Assembly (NCBI GenBank): GCA_030523725.1
Contig: JAUNHV010000001.1
Span: 248,001 to 312,000, forward strand
DNA length: 64,000 nucleotides
Source: Synergistaceae bacterium
Lineage (GTDB): Bacteria > Synergistota > Synergistia > Synergistales > Synergistaceae
Direction: 5' to 3'
The first letter of the stretch is position 1; every line of letters starts with the position of its first letter. The notes beneath the pieces were generated by a model. The model saw only the letters and a list, made by a program, of their open reading frames with translations, was not told the DNA's origin and ran no database searches. This document shows positions 28,407 through 37,900 of the stretch, one piece after another. A program made the translations under genes and the position numbers.

Positions 28407-29317
28407 AACACAGATAGATATTTGTCTCCCCTGTCGGGTTGTATTGTAACTACAACCTTGTCAGGGGATATATTTTTTGCAATTTTCATTGCGGCAACAA
28501 CATTTGCACCAGTAGAAATACCACTAAATATTCCCTCTTTTCTTGATAAATATTTAGTCATTTCTATTGCCTCGTCGTCAGTTACGGTTATAAATTCATC
28601 AATCACACCTTTGTCAAGACACTTTGGAATGAAATTAGGACCAATGCCTTGAATTTTGTGTGCTCCTGCTTTTCCCTCTGTGATTAGCGGACTGGATGCT
28701 GGCTCAACTGCCACAATTTTGGAAGCCTTATTTTCTTTTTTTATTGTTCTTCCCATGCCAGACACAGTTCCCCCTGTGCCAAAGGAAGCAACAAATGCAC
28801 CAATTTTGTCTGGATTTCCAATTTGATCCAGTATTTCAACAGCTGTTGTTGTTTCGTGAATTTGCGGATTGCCTTCGTTTGAAAATTGGTCAAGCATAAT
28901 TGCGTTTGGATTTTCTTTCAAAATTCCATTTGCGGCTTCCACTGCTCCAGCCATCCCTTTATCTGCAGGAGTCAAAATCAATTCTGCACCAAAAGCTGCA
29001 AGCACTTTTCTTCTTTCCAGCGACATAGATTCAGGCATAGTTAATATAACTTTTAGCCCTAATGCACTTCCCAAAAGTGCCAATCCTATTCCAGTGTTAC
29101 CACTAGTTGGCTCAACAATCACTGTGTTTCCATTGAGCAAGCCTAAATCTTCTGCACGCTTTAACATTCCAAAAGCTGCTCTATCTTTTATTGAGCCACC
29201 TGGATTATTCCCCTCAAGCTTTATATAAATCGGTGCACCACCAGTTATTAAATTTAATTTGTATAATGGCGTGTTTCCTATAAGTTTGATAATGGATAAT
29301 TCGTTAAGTTTTTTCAC
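28403..29317 (-). CDS. Cysteine synthase (O-acetylserine sulfhydrylase family)
   Basis: PLP enzyme making cysteine from O-acetylserine and sulfide. It is 304 residues with the Schiff-base Lys in NPGGSIKDRAAFGML (about 46), the substrate loop PTSGNTGIGLALLG and the phosphate-binding loop SFGTGGTVSGMGR. The length fits CysK/CysM; the two cannot be separated with confidence. It starts with GTG directly after the stop of the MBL gene (TAG GTG), with an upstream GAGGAG. Confidence 0.9.
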   Translation of the reverse strand: MKKLNELSIIKLIGNTPLYKLNLITGGAPIYIKLEGNNPGGSIKDRAAFGMLKRAEDLGLLNGNTVIVEPTSGNTGIGLALLGSALGLKVILTMPESMSLERRKVLAAFGAELILTPADKGMAGAVEAANGILKENPNAIMLDQFSNEGNPQIHETTTAVEILDQIGNPDKIGAFVASFGTGGTVSGMGRTIKKENKASKIVAVEPASSPLITEGKAGAHKIQGIGPNFIPKCLDKGVIDEFITVTDDEAIEMTKYLSRKEGIFSGISTGANVVAAMKIAKNISPDKVVVTIQPDRGDKYLSVF

Positions 29318-30211
29318 CTAATTAATCTCCTCGCTAATAATTTTACTTGTTTTAGACCTAGCATAGTCACGCCAAAATTTCCTTGAATTTATATCAACAA
29401 CCATTCCATCACTTGCCATAACAAGTTTAGTCTCTCCAATTTTTGTCGTATTTGATAAATTTTTGTATTCATCCCAGAAAAAATGTACACAAAGGTGTGT
29501 CAATAATGCAAGTTTCGGTTGTGCAACTTCTATTAATTTGACAGATTCCGGATATGAGAGATGTTCGCTAGTTGCTCGTGGCATGGCAAAGGTACAATTA
29601 ATTGACAAGACATCTAGTCCTTTGTAAATTGTCCCTAGTTCTGGAAGGTATTTTGTGTCAGATATAAATCCAACTGACGGATAACCATCACATCTGAATA
29701 TATAGCCTAATGGTTCAACTCCATTATGAATATGTTTTACAGGAAAGACAGAAATACCGTTAGGCAAATATAACATTTCTCCGTCATTTGCAGTAATTAT
29801 TTTTTCAAGGTTTTTCTGTTCATAATGAAGCACAACTTGATCATCACTCCAAATACAATCTGGTGGTGTAACCAAAAAACCACGCTTATTGCGTCCACCA
29901 TGTGTAAGCCCCTCGATAATTACATTTACGTCCCCTGTATGGTCAATATGTCTATGTGTTAATATGATACCATCAATATCTTCAACGATTGCATGTTCAT
30001 CGTTTTGCGTTGGCAATATTGACTCACACATCCTTACAAGGCTACCAGGACCTGGGTCAATTAGTAAATTCAATCCTGCATAACGAAACCAAATTCCCCC
30101 AGTTGAACGAAGTTGTTTAATCATGGAAAAACGTCCCCCGGAAGTTCCAAGGTACAATAAAAAATTATCTGGAAAATTTAAACATTCATTACCATGTGTA
30201 TTTTTCTTCAT
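29318..30211 (-). CDS. MBL-fold metal-dependent hydrolase
   Basis: 297 residues of the metallo-beta-lactamase fold. The metal motif is ILTHRHIDHTGDVNV (HxHxDH) near residue 85, with later ligands in VKHIHNG, FISDTKYLPELG and LLTHLCVHFF. It is closest in layout to RNase Z/PhnP-like small hydrolases, but no substrate can be assigned. The start overlaps the upstream ygjP-like gene by 23 bp, implying coupled translation. Confidence 0.8.
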   Translation of the reverse strand: MKKNTHGNECLNFPDNFLLYLGTSGGRFSMIKQLRSTGGIWFRYAGLNLLIDPGPGSLVRMCESILPTQNDEHAIVEDIDGIILTHRHIDHTGDVNVIIEGLTHGGRNKRGFLVTPPDCIWSDDQVVLHYEQKNLEKIITANDGEMLYLPNGISVFPVKHIHNGVEPLGYIFRCDGYPSVGFISDTKYLPELGTIYKGLDVLSINCTFAMPRATSEHLSYPESVKLIEVAQPKLALLTHLCVHFFWDEYKNLSNTTKIGETKLVMASDGMVVDINSRKFWRDYARSKTSKIISEEIN

Positions 30212-30881
30212 TACGTTTTAGCTCTTTTCTATATTCTTCTGCTTCAGGTATAAACTTTTTTACCAGTTGCCAAAATCTTGGCGAGTGATTCATCTCTTTT
30301 AAGTGGCATAGTTCGTGGACAATTACGTAATCAAAAAGATATTGTGGAAGAAGTGCCATTTTTACGTTAAAGGTAATATTTTTATTACTAGAGCAACTCC
30401 CCCACCTAGATTTTACATCTTTGATAGAAATTGCATTCGGCGAAAGATGTGTTTTTTTGCACCAATAGCTTAAGCGTTGTTGAAGCAATTCATACAGTAA
30501 GTGAGCATAAAAATTGTAAAAAAGTACATTTGCTTCTTCTCTACTACTAATTCTTGGAGATATCAGAAATTGACCGTCACGTTTAATTTCACGAGCAGAA
30601 TCTTCAATTTTTAATTTTACTTTTTCTCCACAACAGAAAAATTCGTCACCATCATTGTATGAATGTAATTTTGCTATTGTTTTTACTCTATCGTTCAACA
30701 AATTTTCAATAAAATCAGGAATAAATCTCTCAGCATTAATTTTGATTTCTTTATCAGACATATAGGCAGGCACATGCAAAAGAAATTCACCATCGTCACC
30801 AACTAGCACCGCACATCTTGTCCGTCTAGCCAATCTTTTAATATGGAAAATTTCATTACAAATCTTTATTTGTTCAATCAT
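30189..30881 (-). CDS. YgjP/WLM-type metallopeptidase-like protein
   Basis: About 230 residues of the YgjP (DUF45) family with the zinc motif VIVHELCHLKEMNHSPRFW (HExxH followed by a distal His) near the C-terminus and the preceding KSRWGSCSSNKNITFN block. I prefer the ATG at 30881 over a GTG six codons upstream. The predicted transcription start is at or just before this ATG, and the longer start would lie upstream of it. First gene of a three-gene operon with the MBL hydrolase and cysteine synthase. Confidence 0.8.
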   Translation of the reverse strand: MIEQIKICNEIFHIKRLARRTRCAVLVGDDGEFLLHVPAYMSDKEIKINAERFIPDFIENLLNDRVKTIAKLHSYNDGDEFFCCGEKVKLKIEDSAREIKRDGQFLISPRISSREEANVLFYNFYAHLLYELLQQRLSYWCKKTHLSPNAISIKDVKSRWGSCSSNKNITFNVKMALLPQYLFDYVIVHELCHLKEMNHSPRFWQLVKKFIPEAEEYRKELKRNEEKYTW

Positions 30882-30883
30882 AA

Positions 30884-30897
30884 TGGTATAATATACC
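30884..30897. promoter_or_regulatory. Overlapping divergent extended -10 elements in a palindrome
   Basis: The palindrome GGTATAATATACC (30885-30897) gives TGGTATAAT on the plus strand (30884-30892) for the ygiQ-like gene and TGGTATATT on the minus strand (98 down to 90) for the ygjP-like gene. Only one polymerase could occupy it at a time. Confidence 0.55.
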
Positions 30898-30926
30898 ACA
30901 ATTTTGAAAGAAAAGAACTAATATAC

Positions 30927-32729
30927 ATGCAAAAAGAAAACAAAATCAGGCTATCGTTTTTACCAACTACGCGAGAAGACTTAAAGCAAAGAAACATTCC
31001 TCAACTTGATGTTCTCATTATTACTGGCGATGCCTATGTTGATCATCCTAGCTTCGGACACGCAATTATTGCACGGCTTGTTGAATCACTTGGCTTCACG
31101 GTTGGAATAATTTCACAGCCTGATTGGCACAAAAATGACGATTTTACAAAATTAGGACGTCCGAGATTATGCGTTATGCTTTCTGCTGGTAACATGGATA
31201 GCATGGTAAATCATTATACTGCAAACAAGAAAAAAAGACATAACGACAACTACACACCAGGAGGAATTGCAGGCAAACGACCAGACAGAGCCACAATGGT
31301 ATATTGTAACAAGGTAAGAGAAAATTTTGGTGATATTCCGTTAATAATTGGCGGAATTGAAGCAAGCTTGCGCCGTCTTGCACATTATGACTATTGGAGC
31401 GACAAGGTGCGTGGCAGCATATTAGTGGATTCACGTGCAGATTTACTTGTCTATGGAATGGGCGAATTAGCAACAAAAGAAATTCTCACTAGACTAGATT
31501 CCGGCGAAAACATAAAAAATATTACTAATATTGACGGCACTTGCTACAAAACTCATGATATCAGTAAATTAAATTGTATAACTCTTCCAAGCTTCTCAGA
31601 AGTATCTTCTGATAAAAATAAATACGCCATGGCTTTTGCATCAGCGTATAAAGAAAATGATTCATTTAATGGTAAAAAATTAGCTCAAGACCAAGGAACA
31701 TGGTTTGTTGTTCAAAACAAACCAGCAAGACCTCTTACTCAATCAGAAATGGACGAGGTGTATGCATTGCCCTATACAAGGAAATGGCATCCAGACTACG
31801 ACAAGCTAGGAGGAGTTCCGGCACTTTCAGAAGTAAAATTTAGTGTAACACAACATAGGGGTTGTTTTGGTGAATGTGCTTTCTGTGCTATTGCAAGTCA
31901 TCAAGGAAGAATTATTCAATCAAGAAGTGATGAAAGTGTTTTAAAAGAAATAGAAGCAATGACACATGATCCTGATTTTAAAGGATATGTTTCTGATTTG
32001 GGTGGACCTACTGCAGATTTTACACATACACAATGCGAAAAGTGTGCAAAATATGGTTCTTGCCGTGATAAGTCTTGTTTGTATCCTGTTCCCTGCGAAA
32101 ATCTAAACACTAGCCATGAACACTACATTTCACTGTTAGAAAAAGCTAAAAAAATACCAAAAATAAAAAAAATATTTATTCGTTCTGGTCTTCGTTTTGA
32201 TTATATATTAGCTGAAAATAACTCAAAATTTTTGGAATATATTTGCGAAAACAATGTATCTGGACAGTTGAAAATTGCCCCCGAACACATATCCACAAAA
32301 GTTCTAAACTTGATGAGAAAACCACAAAAAGAAATTTTTGAAAAGTTTATAATGGCGTATAAAAATATTAACAATAAGCTTGGCAAGAAACAGTTTTTAG
32401 TTCCATATTTTATCTCGTCCCATCCTGGCTCTACTCTTGAAGATGCTATTGAGTTAGCAGAATTTATCAGAGACACAGGACTACGTCCTGAACAGGTTCA
32501 AGATTTTACTCCAACTCCCGGAAGCGTTTCCACGTGTATGTATTATACTGGCATAAATCCATTTAAAAATGAGCTTATTTATGTGGCGAAATCTATGGAA
32601 GAAAGAAAAATGCAACGTGCGTTGTTGCAATACTTTATACCTGAAAATAAAGATCTTGTGAAAAAGGCACTCATGAAAGTAAAAAGATATGATTTGATAG
32701 GAGCTGGCAAAAAATGCCTTGTAAGATAA
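30927..32729 (+). CDS. YgiQ-family radical SAM protein
   Basis: 600 residues from the ATG at 30927; the longer frame from 30843 would begin upstream of the likely promoter. The N-terminal domain has LPTTREDLKQRNIPQLDVL and GDAYVDHPSFGHAIIARL. The radical SAM cluster motif is HRGCFGECAFCAIASHQGR (CxxxCxxC), followed by a second Cys-rich stretch CEKCAKYGSCRDKSC. Length and order match the YgiQ (UPF0313) family. Its reaction is unknown to me. It overlaps thiM by 16 bp. Confidence 0.88.
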   Translation: MQKENKIRLSFLPTTREDLKQRNIPQLDVLIITGDAYVDHPSFGHAIIARLVESLGFTVGIISQPDWHKNDDFTKLGRPRLCVMLSAGNMDSMVNHYTANKKKRHNDNYTPGGIAGKRPDRATMVYCNKVRENFGDIPLIIGGIEASLRRLAHYDYWSDKVRGSILVDSRADLLVYGMGELATKEILTRLDSGENIKNITNIDGTCYKTHDISKLNCITLPSFSEVSSDKNKYAMAFASAYKENDSFNGKKLAQDQGTWFVVQNKPARPLTQSEMDEVYALPYTRKWHPDYDKLGGVPALSEVKFSVTQHRGCFGECAFCAIASHQGRIIQSRSDESVLKEIEAMTHDPDFKGYVSDLGGPTADFTHTQCEKCAKYGSCRDKSCLYPVPCENLNTSHEHYISLLEKAKKIPKIKKIFIRSGLRFDYILAENNSKFLEYICENNVSGQLKIAPEHISTKVLNLMRKPQKEIFEKFIMAYKNINNKLGKKQFLVPYFISSHPGSTLEDAIELAEFIRDTGLRPEQVQDFTPTPGSVSTCMYYTGINPFKNELIYVAKSMEERKMQRALLQYFIPENKDLVKKALMKVKRYDLIGAGKKCLVR

Positions 32730-33571
32730 TTGACGAATCTATTGAAAATGACGTAATAGCAGCCATAATACGTTTGAAATCAAGTCGCAATATAATTGCT
32801 AATGTTACGAACACAGTTAGTCAAAATCTTGTGGCAAACGTCGAGCTTGCACTTGGTGTTTCGCCAATAATGTTCAATATGCCAGATGAAGCCAAGGAAA
32901 TTGTTTCCATTTCTAGCGCTGCCTATATTAACCTTGGAACTGTTATCCCAATATATGAGCAAACTATTCCTTCCATGCTAATTTCGTTAAAAAATAATAA
33001 ACTTCCTTGGGTGCTCGATCCAGTTGCAGTTGGTTTTGGCAAATTACGAAATAAATTATTTCTTCACATGTTAGAAACAAAATGCTTCCCTTCTGTTATT
33101 AGAGGAAATGCTACCGAAATTATAACTTTAGCTAATCTTTGGAGCTTGACTCAAAATCAAATTCTTATAACAAGTGGTGTTGACACAATAAACACCACAG
33201 AAGAAGCAGAAAGTGCTGCAATTTCTCTTTCACTATTTACCAATGCTACTATTGCGGTTTCAGGTGAAGTAGATTTTATCACCAACGGAGAAAAGCATTT
33301 TCACTTATATGGTGGCTCAATTATGATGGAACAAGTCACAGGCATGGGATGTTCTTTAGGCGGTGCAATAGCAGCTTTTTTAACTGTAACCTCTCCACTC
33401 TATGCTGCTATAGCTGCTTCTATGATATATAAAATTGCGGGGAAAATTTCAGCAACCAATTCTCAAGGTCTGGGAGACTTTGTTTCTAACTTTCATAATT
33501 TAATAAATAAAATTGGTAAAACCGAAATTTTAGAAAACAAAGTATTGACAAATAATAAATTAAATGTATAA
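32714..33571 (+). CDS. thiM: Hydroxyethylthiazole kinase
   Basis: Phosphorylates the thiazole moiety for thiamine salvage. It is 285 residues in the ribokinase-like fold, with NVTNTVSQNLVANVELALG near the start, PWVLDPVAVG in the middle, RGNATEIITLA, and the catalytic-Cys loop VTGMGCSLGGAIAAFL near the C-terminus. No thiD, thiE or TPP riboswitch is present nearby. Translation starts 16 bp inside the ygiQ-like gene. The last codons contain the tRNA-cluster promoter. Confidence 0.9.
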   Translation: MPCKIIDESIENDVIAAIIRLKSSRNIIANVTNTVSQNLVANVELALGVSPIMFNMPDEAKEIVSISSAAYINLGTVIPIYEQTIPSMLISLKNNKLPWVLDPVAVGFGKLRNKLFLHMLETKCFPSVIRGNATEIITLANLWSLTQNQILITSGVDTINTTEEAESAAISLSLFTNATIAVSGEVDFITNGEKHFHLYGGSIMMEQVTGMGCSLGGAIAAFLTVTSPLYAAIAASMIYKIAGKISATNSQGLGDFVSNFHNLINKIGKTEILENKVLTNNKLNV

Positions 33572-33572
33572 T
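33545..33572 (+). promoter_or_regulatory. Consensus promoter of the tRNA cluster, inside the end of thiM
   Basis: TTGACA (33545-33550), 16-bp spacer, TATAAT (33567-33572). Both hexamers are perfect. The element overlaps the last thiM codons and its stop, and the predicted start is about 20 bases before the first tRNA. Confidence 0.85.
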
Positions 33573-33597
33573 GCATAGCGTGCTTGGCACGGCTGGA

Positions 33598-33674
<77 letters not shown>

Positions 33675-33689
33675 TATATATGAGAAGAT

Positions 33690-33766
33690 GGAGGATGTAG
33701 CTCAGTTGGCAGAGCCCCGGATTGTGGTTCCGGTTGTCGAGGGTTCAAATCCCTTCATCCTCCCCA
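33690..33766 (+). tRNA. tRNA-His (anticodon GUG)
   Basis: 77 nt including an encoded G at position -1 opposite discriminator C, the identity element of tRNA-His. Acceptor GAGGATG pairs with CATCCTC; anticodon loop TTGTGGT gives GTG; CCA is encoded. Confidence 0.97.
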
Positions 33767-33779
33767 TAAATTACTTTGT

Positions 33780-33855
33780 GGATCGTTAGCTCAATTGGCA
33801 GAGCATCTGACTCTTAATCAGGGGGTTACAGGTTCGATTCCTGTACGATCCACCA
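33780..33855 (+). tRNA. tRNA-Lys (anticodon CUU)
   Basis: 76 nt. Acceptor GGATCGT pairs with ACGATCC, discriminator A, encoded CCA; anticodon loop CTCTTAA gives CTT; T-loop GTTCGATTC. Confidence 0.97.
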
Positions 33856-33880
33856 TTTTTTTAGTATTTTAATTGGGCAT

Positions 33881-33955
33881 GGGCGGTTAACTCAGCGGTA
33901 GAGTGTCACCTTCACACGGTGGAAGTCGTTGGTTCAAACCCAATACCGCCCACCA
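33881..33955 (+). tRNA. tRNA-Val (anticodon CAC)
   Basis: 75 nt. Acceptor GGGCGGT pairs with ACCGCCC, discriminator A, encoded CCA; anticodon loop TTCACAC gives CAC. Last of the four clustered tRNAs. Confidence 0.95.
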
Positions 33956-33977
33956 TACTTTAATGGATAACAAAAGT

Positions 33978-34018
33978 AGTGGATGTCACAAAAGGTGATT
34001 ATCCACTGATTTTTTTTT
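33978..34018 (+). terminator. Rho-independent terminator of the tRNA cluster
   Basis: Stem AGTGGAT (33978-33984) with ATCCACT (34001-34007), extended inside by TCAC/GTGA, then a run of nine T. Confidence 0.85.
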
Positions 34019-34067
34019 GTAATTATATGACAGTGACGTAATGTTATAGTTATGAAATAACTATACA

Positions 34068-34110
34068 TAATAACAATAAACAGGCGAGATGCAATTAACA
34101 TCTCGCCTGT
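34068..34110 (-). terminator. Terminator of the giant autotransporter gene (possibly bidirectional)
   Basis: A perfect 12-bp stem, ACAGGCGAGATG (34080-34091) with CATCTCGCCTGT (34099-34110) and a 7-base loop, is followed on the minus strand by a T-rich tail. A short T-run on the plus side could also stop readthrough from the tRNAs. Confidence 0.85.
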
Positions 34111-34139
34111 TTTATTATGTTCTTCGATTCTTCACGCCT

Positions 34140-34940
34140 TTATAGTGTAAAACGGAAACCTAAATTAAAATTAACTGAATTACTAATATCCTTGTAGTGC
34201 TTAACAAGTTCTGCATAGAAGTAGCTAGCTTTACCCATCTGCCAGCCACCACCGAGAGAAACTTCCCACCAATTGTGTGCACCATCCTGTTTGTATGATG
34301 CATCACCATATGTAACACTCGCTGAACCAGCAAAATCATGGTAGTAATTTACATTAAGATAATAGTTAATGTTACTAACTCGCTGTCCAAGGGCTATGCC
34401 CCATCTAGTAATGAAATGGTTTGTGCTATCTATGTCCGCCACATAAGCAGCGCTACTTGTCTTCTTTGCACCACTCAAATAACCATAGATAAGCTCAACT
34501 TGTGGCTCAAGGTAAAAACCATTTTTGCCCAAATTTGCTCTATATCCATATTCACCAGAGAGCGTTACACCATTCATAGCATAATCCAATTTTGTTACAA
34601 TCCCTGTATCATAGCTTGTTGTATCACTATCGTACTTTCCATAACGAAGGATGAAATCAAAATAGTGACCGGTGTTATAGATTTTTGTGTAATAAACACC
34701 TAGTGATGTTGATTCTAAATCGCCACCACCAATCTTAAATGACTGGTTTCCGTCCATGTGTTCAAAAGAAAGACCAAGGTAACCACGAGAAGTTGTATCA
34801 TTTTTCAAGGCAACGTCATATCCTATTTGGTAGAGATTGCCAGAGACATTGAGCTTTCTGCCCATATTGAGGTCATCCAAGCTTCTTTGGAAACGCATCC
34901 AACCAGTATTACTTTCTTCACCGCTACGAAGATCGCCAAG
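34140..34940 (-). other. Autotransporter beta-barrel domain region
   Basis: The C-terminal 265 or so residues contain alternating amphipathic strands typical of the outer-membrane translocator, for example GYLGLSFEHMDG, GHYFDFILRYGKYD, GVTLSGEYGYRANLG and GFYLEPQVELIYGYL, with an aromatic-rich end FNLGFRFTL. The preceding helix (NLAWLESVNNLQKRLGDLR) fits the pore-spanning linker. Confidence 0.9.
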
Positions 34941-37900
34941 GCGTTTTTGCAGGTTATTGACACTCTCCAACCAAGCGAGATTTATCGCATTTACTGTATC
35001 AGAAAGTGACATCGTAGTCTCGCTAGCTTCCGCTCCTTTAACCTTGGTAAACGTAAACTCGCCCTTTTCTTTGTCGTATCCAGCCATATAAGCTTGCGTA
35101 TGTGACGCAACATGCAAGTTCCTTGTATCACCATCGTAAGAAACAGCAGAGGCTAAAGCTTTGTTAGAAGTAAAGAGAACTTTCGTTACATCTCCGCTTG
35201 CTTCTGTTAAGAGTGTCAAGGCAGTGATGTGGAGTTTACCGTTATTACCTATGGTCACCGGAACAGAATCATCAAAGTTATCCATCTTTTTTGCTGCAAG
35301 GTCAACATCTAACTTCAAATATCCATCAGCTAATAGATTAATGTTTCTAACAACGTAACTTATTACCTTGTTGTCTTGGAAATCAAAACCACCACCATTA
35401 AATGTTAAATCATTATCTGCCATATAACTTTCTTGTGTAATCCTTGAATATCCTTGTGCTGCAATAATATTCTGATTAGAAAGCTGGGCATCCAAGGTCA
35501 CTCCATACATACTTTTTAGTTGAACATCACCATTCTCAGTTGGCATACTTGATTTAACGAGCTTAGTTAAGGTACCACCATTCAATGTTAACGTTCCATC
35601 GTTAGTTACGGTGTTATTAAGCTCGTTTGCCTCAATCGTAAGAGAACCAGTATTTAATATGCTACCATTACCGCTAACACCAAAACCAGATGCAAATGTT
35701 GTCGTCCCTGTAACGGTCATTATACCATCATTCACCACGGAATTTTGCATATTGATCGTATCAGCAAATTCAACTGCTCCAGCATTCATCACAGATGCCC
35801 CTTCAAATCCAGTTACGGTTAAGTTAGAAAGCCTCAGTGTATCCCCCTCATTTACCTTAACTCCACCGAAGGAAGCACCATTTAACGTATAACCTCCACC
35901 ATCAATCGTAAAGTCTCTTGCCTCTTGACCATTTCTGGTTAATGTGCCTAATGAGGTCGCACCTACAGGAAGAATTCCCTCAGTACTCTTTCCTAAAGTA
36001 ACATCCTTTAAGAAAACATATGTTAGTGGTGGATCATCTCGCATCCATGTATCTTTGGAAAGATTTATCGCACCATAAAGTGTACATCCTTCCAAGGCCT
36101 TTACGTGTAGTTTACCCTCATTGCCTTCGCCCTCTATTGCTGCAAATCTGTACGCTATATCTGTGCCATTTACCACTGTTCCACCAATCAATGTTAGGTT
36201 ACTAACATTACCAGTAAAGAGGTCTATATCTGCCTCATCATTTATTTTGAAAGTCCCATCGTTATAAATGCTGGACCTTAGGGATGCAAATTTCATTGTA
36301 CCCAACGCAGTACCTGTTATATCAATGCTATCATTAATTGCCGCTCCTTCATTACCATCTCTGTAGAGCTTTGTATTAAACATTATTTTGTTTGCTTCAT
36401 TTTTTTTGCTCGCCTCATTTATTTCGTCGGTTAGTGCTGTGAAATTTTTTACAGTTACAATATTTCCAGCCGTCCTAGCACTTCCTTCACTGATGTCTAT
36501 AGTCCCACCAATCAAAGTGACACTGTCTGTTTCATTCAGATGACCTTTACCTGTTCTCAATGTTCCCATTGTAACAATATCTTGGTCGCTTACTGTTACT
36601 CCGTATTTAAATGATTTTACACCAATTCCAAGATGGAGGTTTCCTCTCTTACCTATTGATGCAGATACATTTTGACCTATCTGTGTGCCAATAAGATCTA
36701 ATATTCCATCATTTGTTACTGCACTACCAAGATTTTTTGCTAAACTAACAAGAGATCCACTATCACTAATTGTTATTTTATTTGTAGCAATGTTTGCAGC
36801 CGATACCACAGCTTCGGTTATTAATGTTTCACCGCTTCCTGTTAGAGCATTTTTTAATGTGCCTTGAAATAATTTTAACGTTCCTTCATTCGTCACATCA
36901 CCACTAACATTGCTAGCAGATATTTCAAGAGACTTATTCGTCCTTATTCTTATTTGATTAGCTATGCTTGCATCGGATTTTACATCACCTACTATTTCAG
37001 TTACACCATTTCCCGTTACAGTATTTACCAATGTTCCGTCTGACAAGACTAATGCTCCATAGTTTGTCACATCACCATTCAAATTACCTGCTGAGATATC
37101 AAGCGATTTGTCTTCATTCACTGTTACGTCATTTGTTATCTTTGCAGTGGACACCACATTGCCATCTATTACTGTCAAGCCGCTACCATTTATTGTCTTT
37201 TCCAGCATACCTTTTGATAATGTTAAAGTCCCATCGTTTGTTACATCACCACCAACATTGTTTGCAGAAGTTGCAAGAGATTTAGCCGCGTTTATTGCTA
37301 TTGTATTTGCAATTTTTGCGCTAGACTCTACATCTCCATCTATCACAGTTTTGCCACTCCCAGTCACAGCATTTGTCAATGTTCCATCTGCAAGGGTTAA
37401 AGTTCCTTCGTTTGTTACAACTCCACCAACATTGCTTGCTGAGATTACAAGTGACCTTGTATTATTTATTGTTATTGTATTAGCAATGCTTGCGGTAAAT
37501 GTCACCGCTCCATCTATTATTGTTGAGCCATCACCATTTATTGCCTTTTCTAACGTTCCAGTTCCAAACAAGGTTAACGTTCCATTGTTAGTTACGGTGT
37601 TATTAAGCTCGTTTGCCTCAATCGTAAGAGAACCAGTATTTAATATGCTACCATTACCGCTAACACCAAAACCAGATGCAAATGTTGTCGTCCCTGTAAC
37701 GGTCATTATACCATCATTCACCACGGAATTTTGCATATTGATCGTATCAGCAAATTCAACTGCTCCAGCATTCATCACAGATGCCCCTTCAAATCCAGTT
37801 ACGGTTAAGTTAGAAAGCCTCAGTGTATCCCCCTCATTTACCTTAACTCCACCGAAGGAAGCACCATTTAACGTATAACCTCCACCATCAATCGTAAAGT

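Noticed and set aside
32600-32713. TPP riboswitch before thiM
   Set aside because: The region is coding sequence of the ygiQ-like gene and shows no THI-box core.
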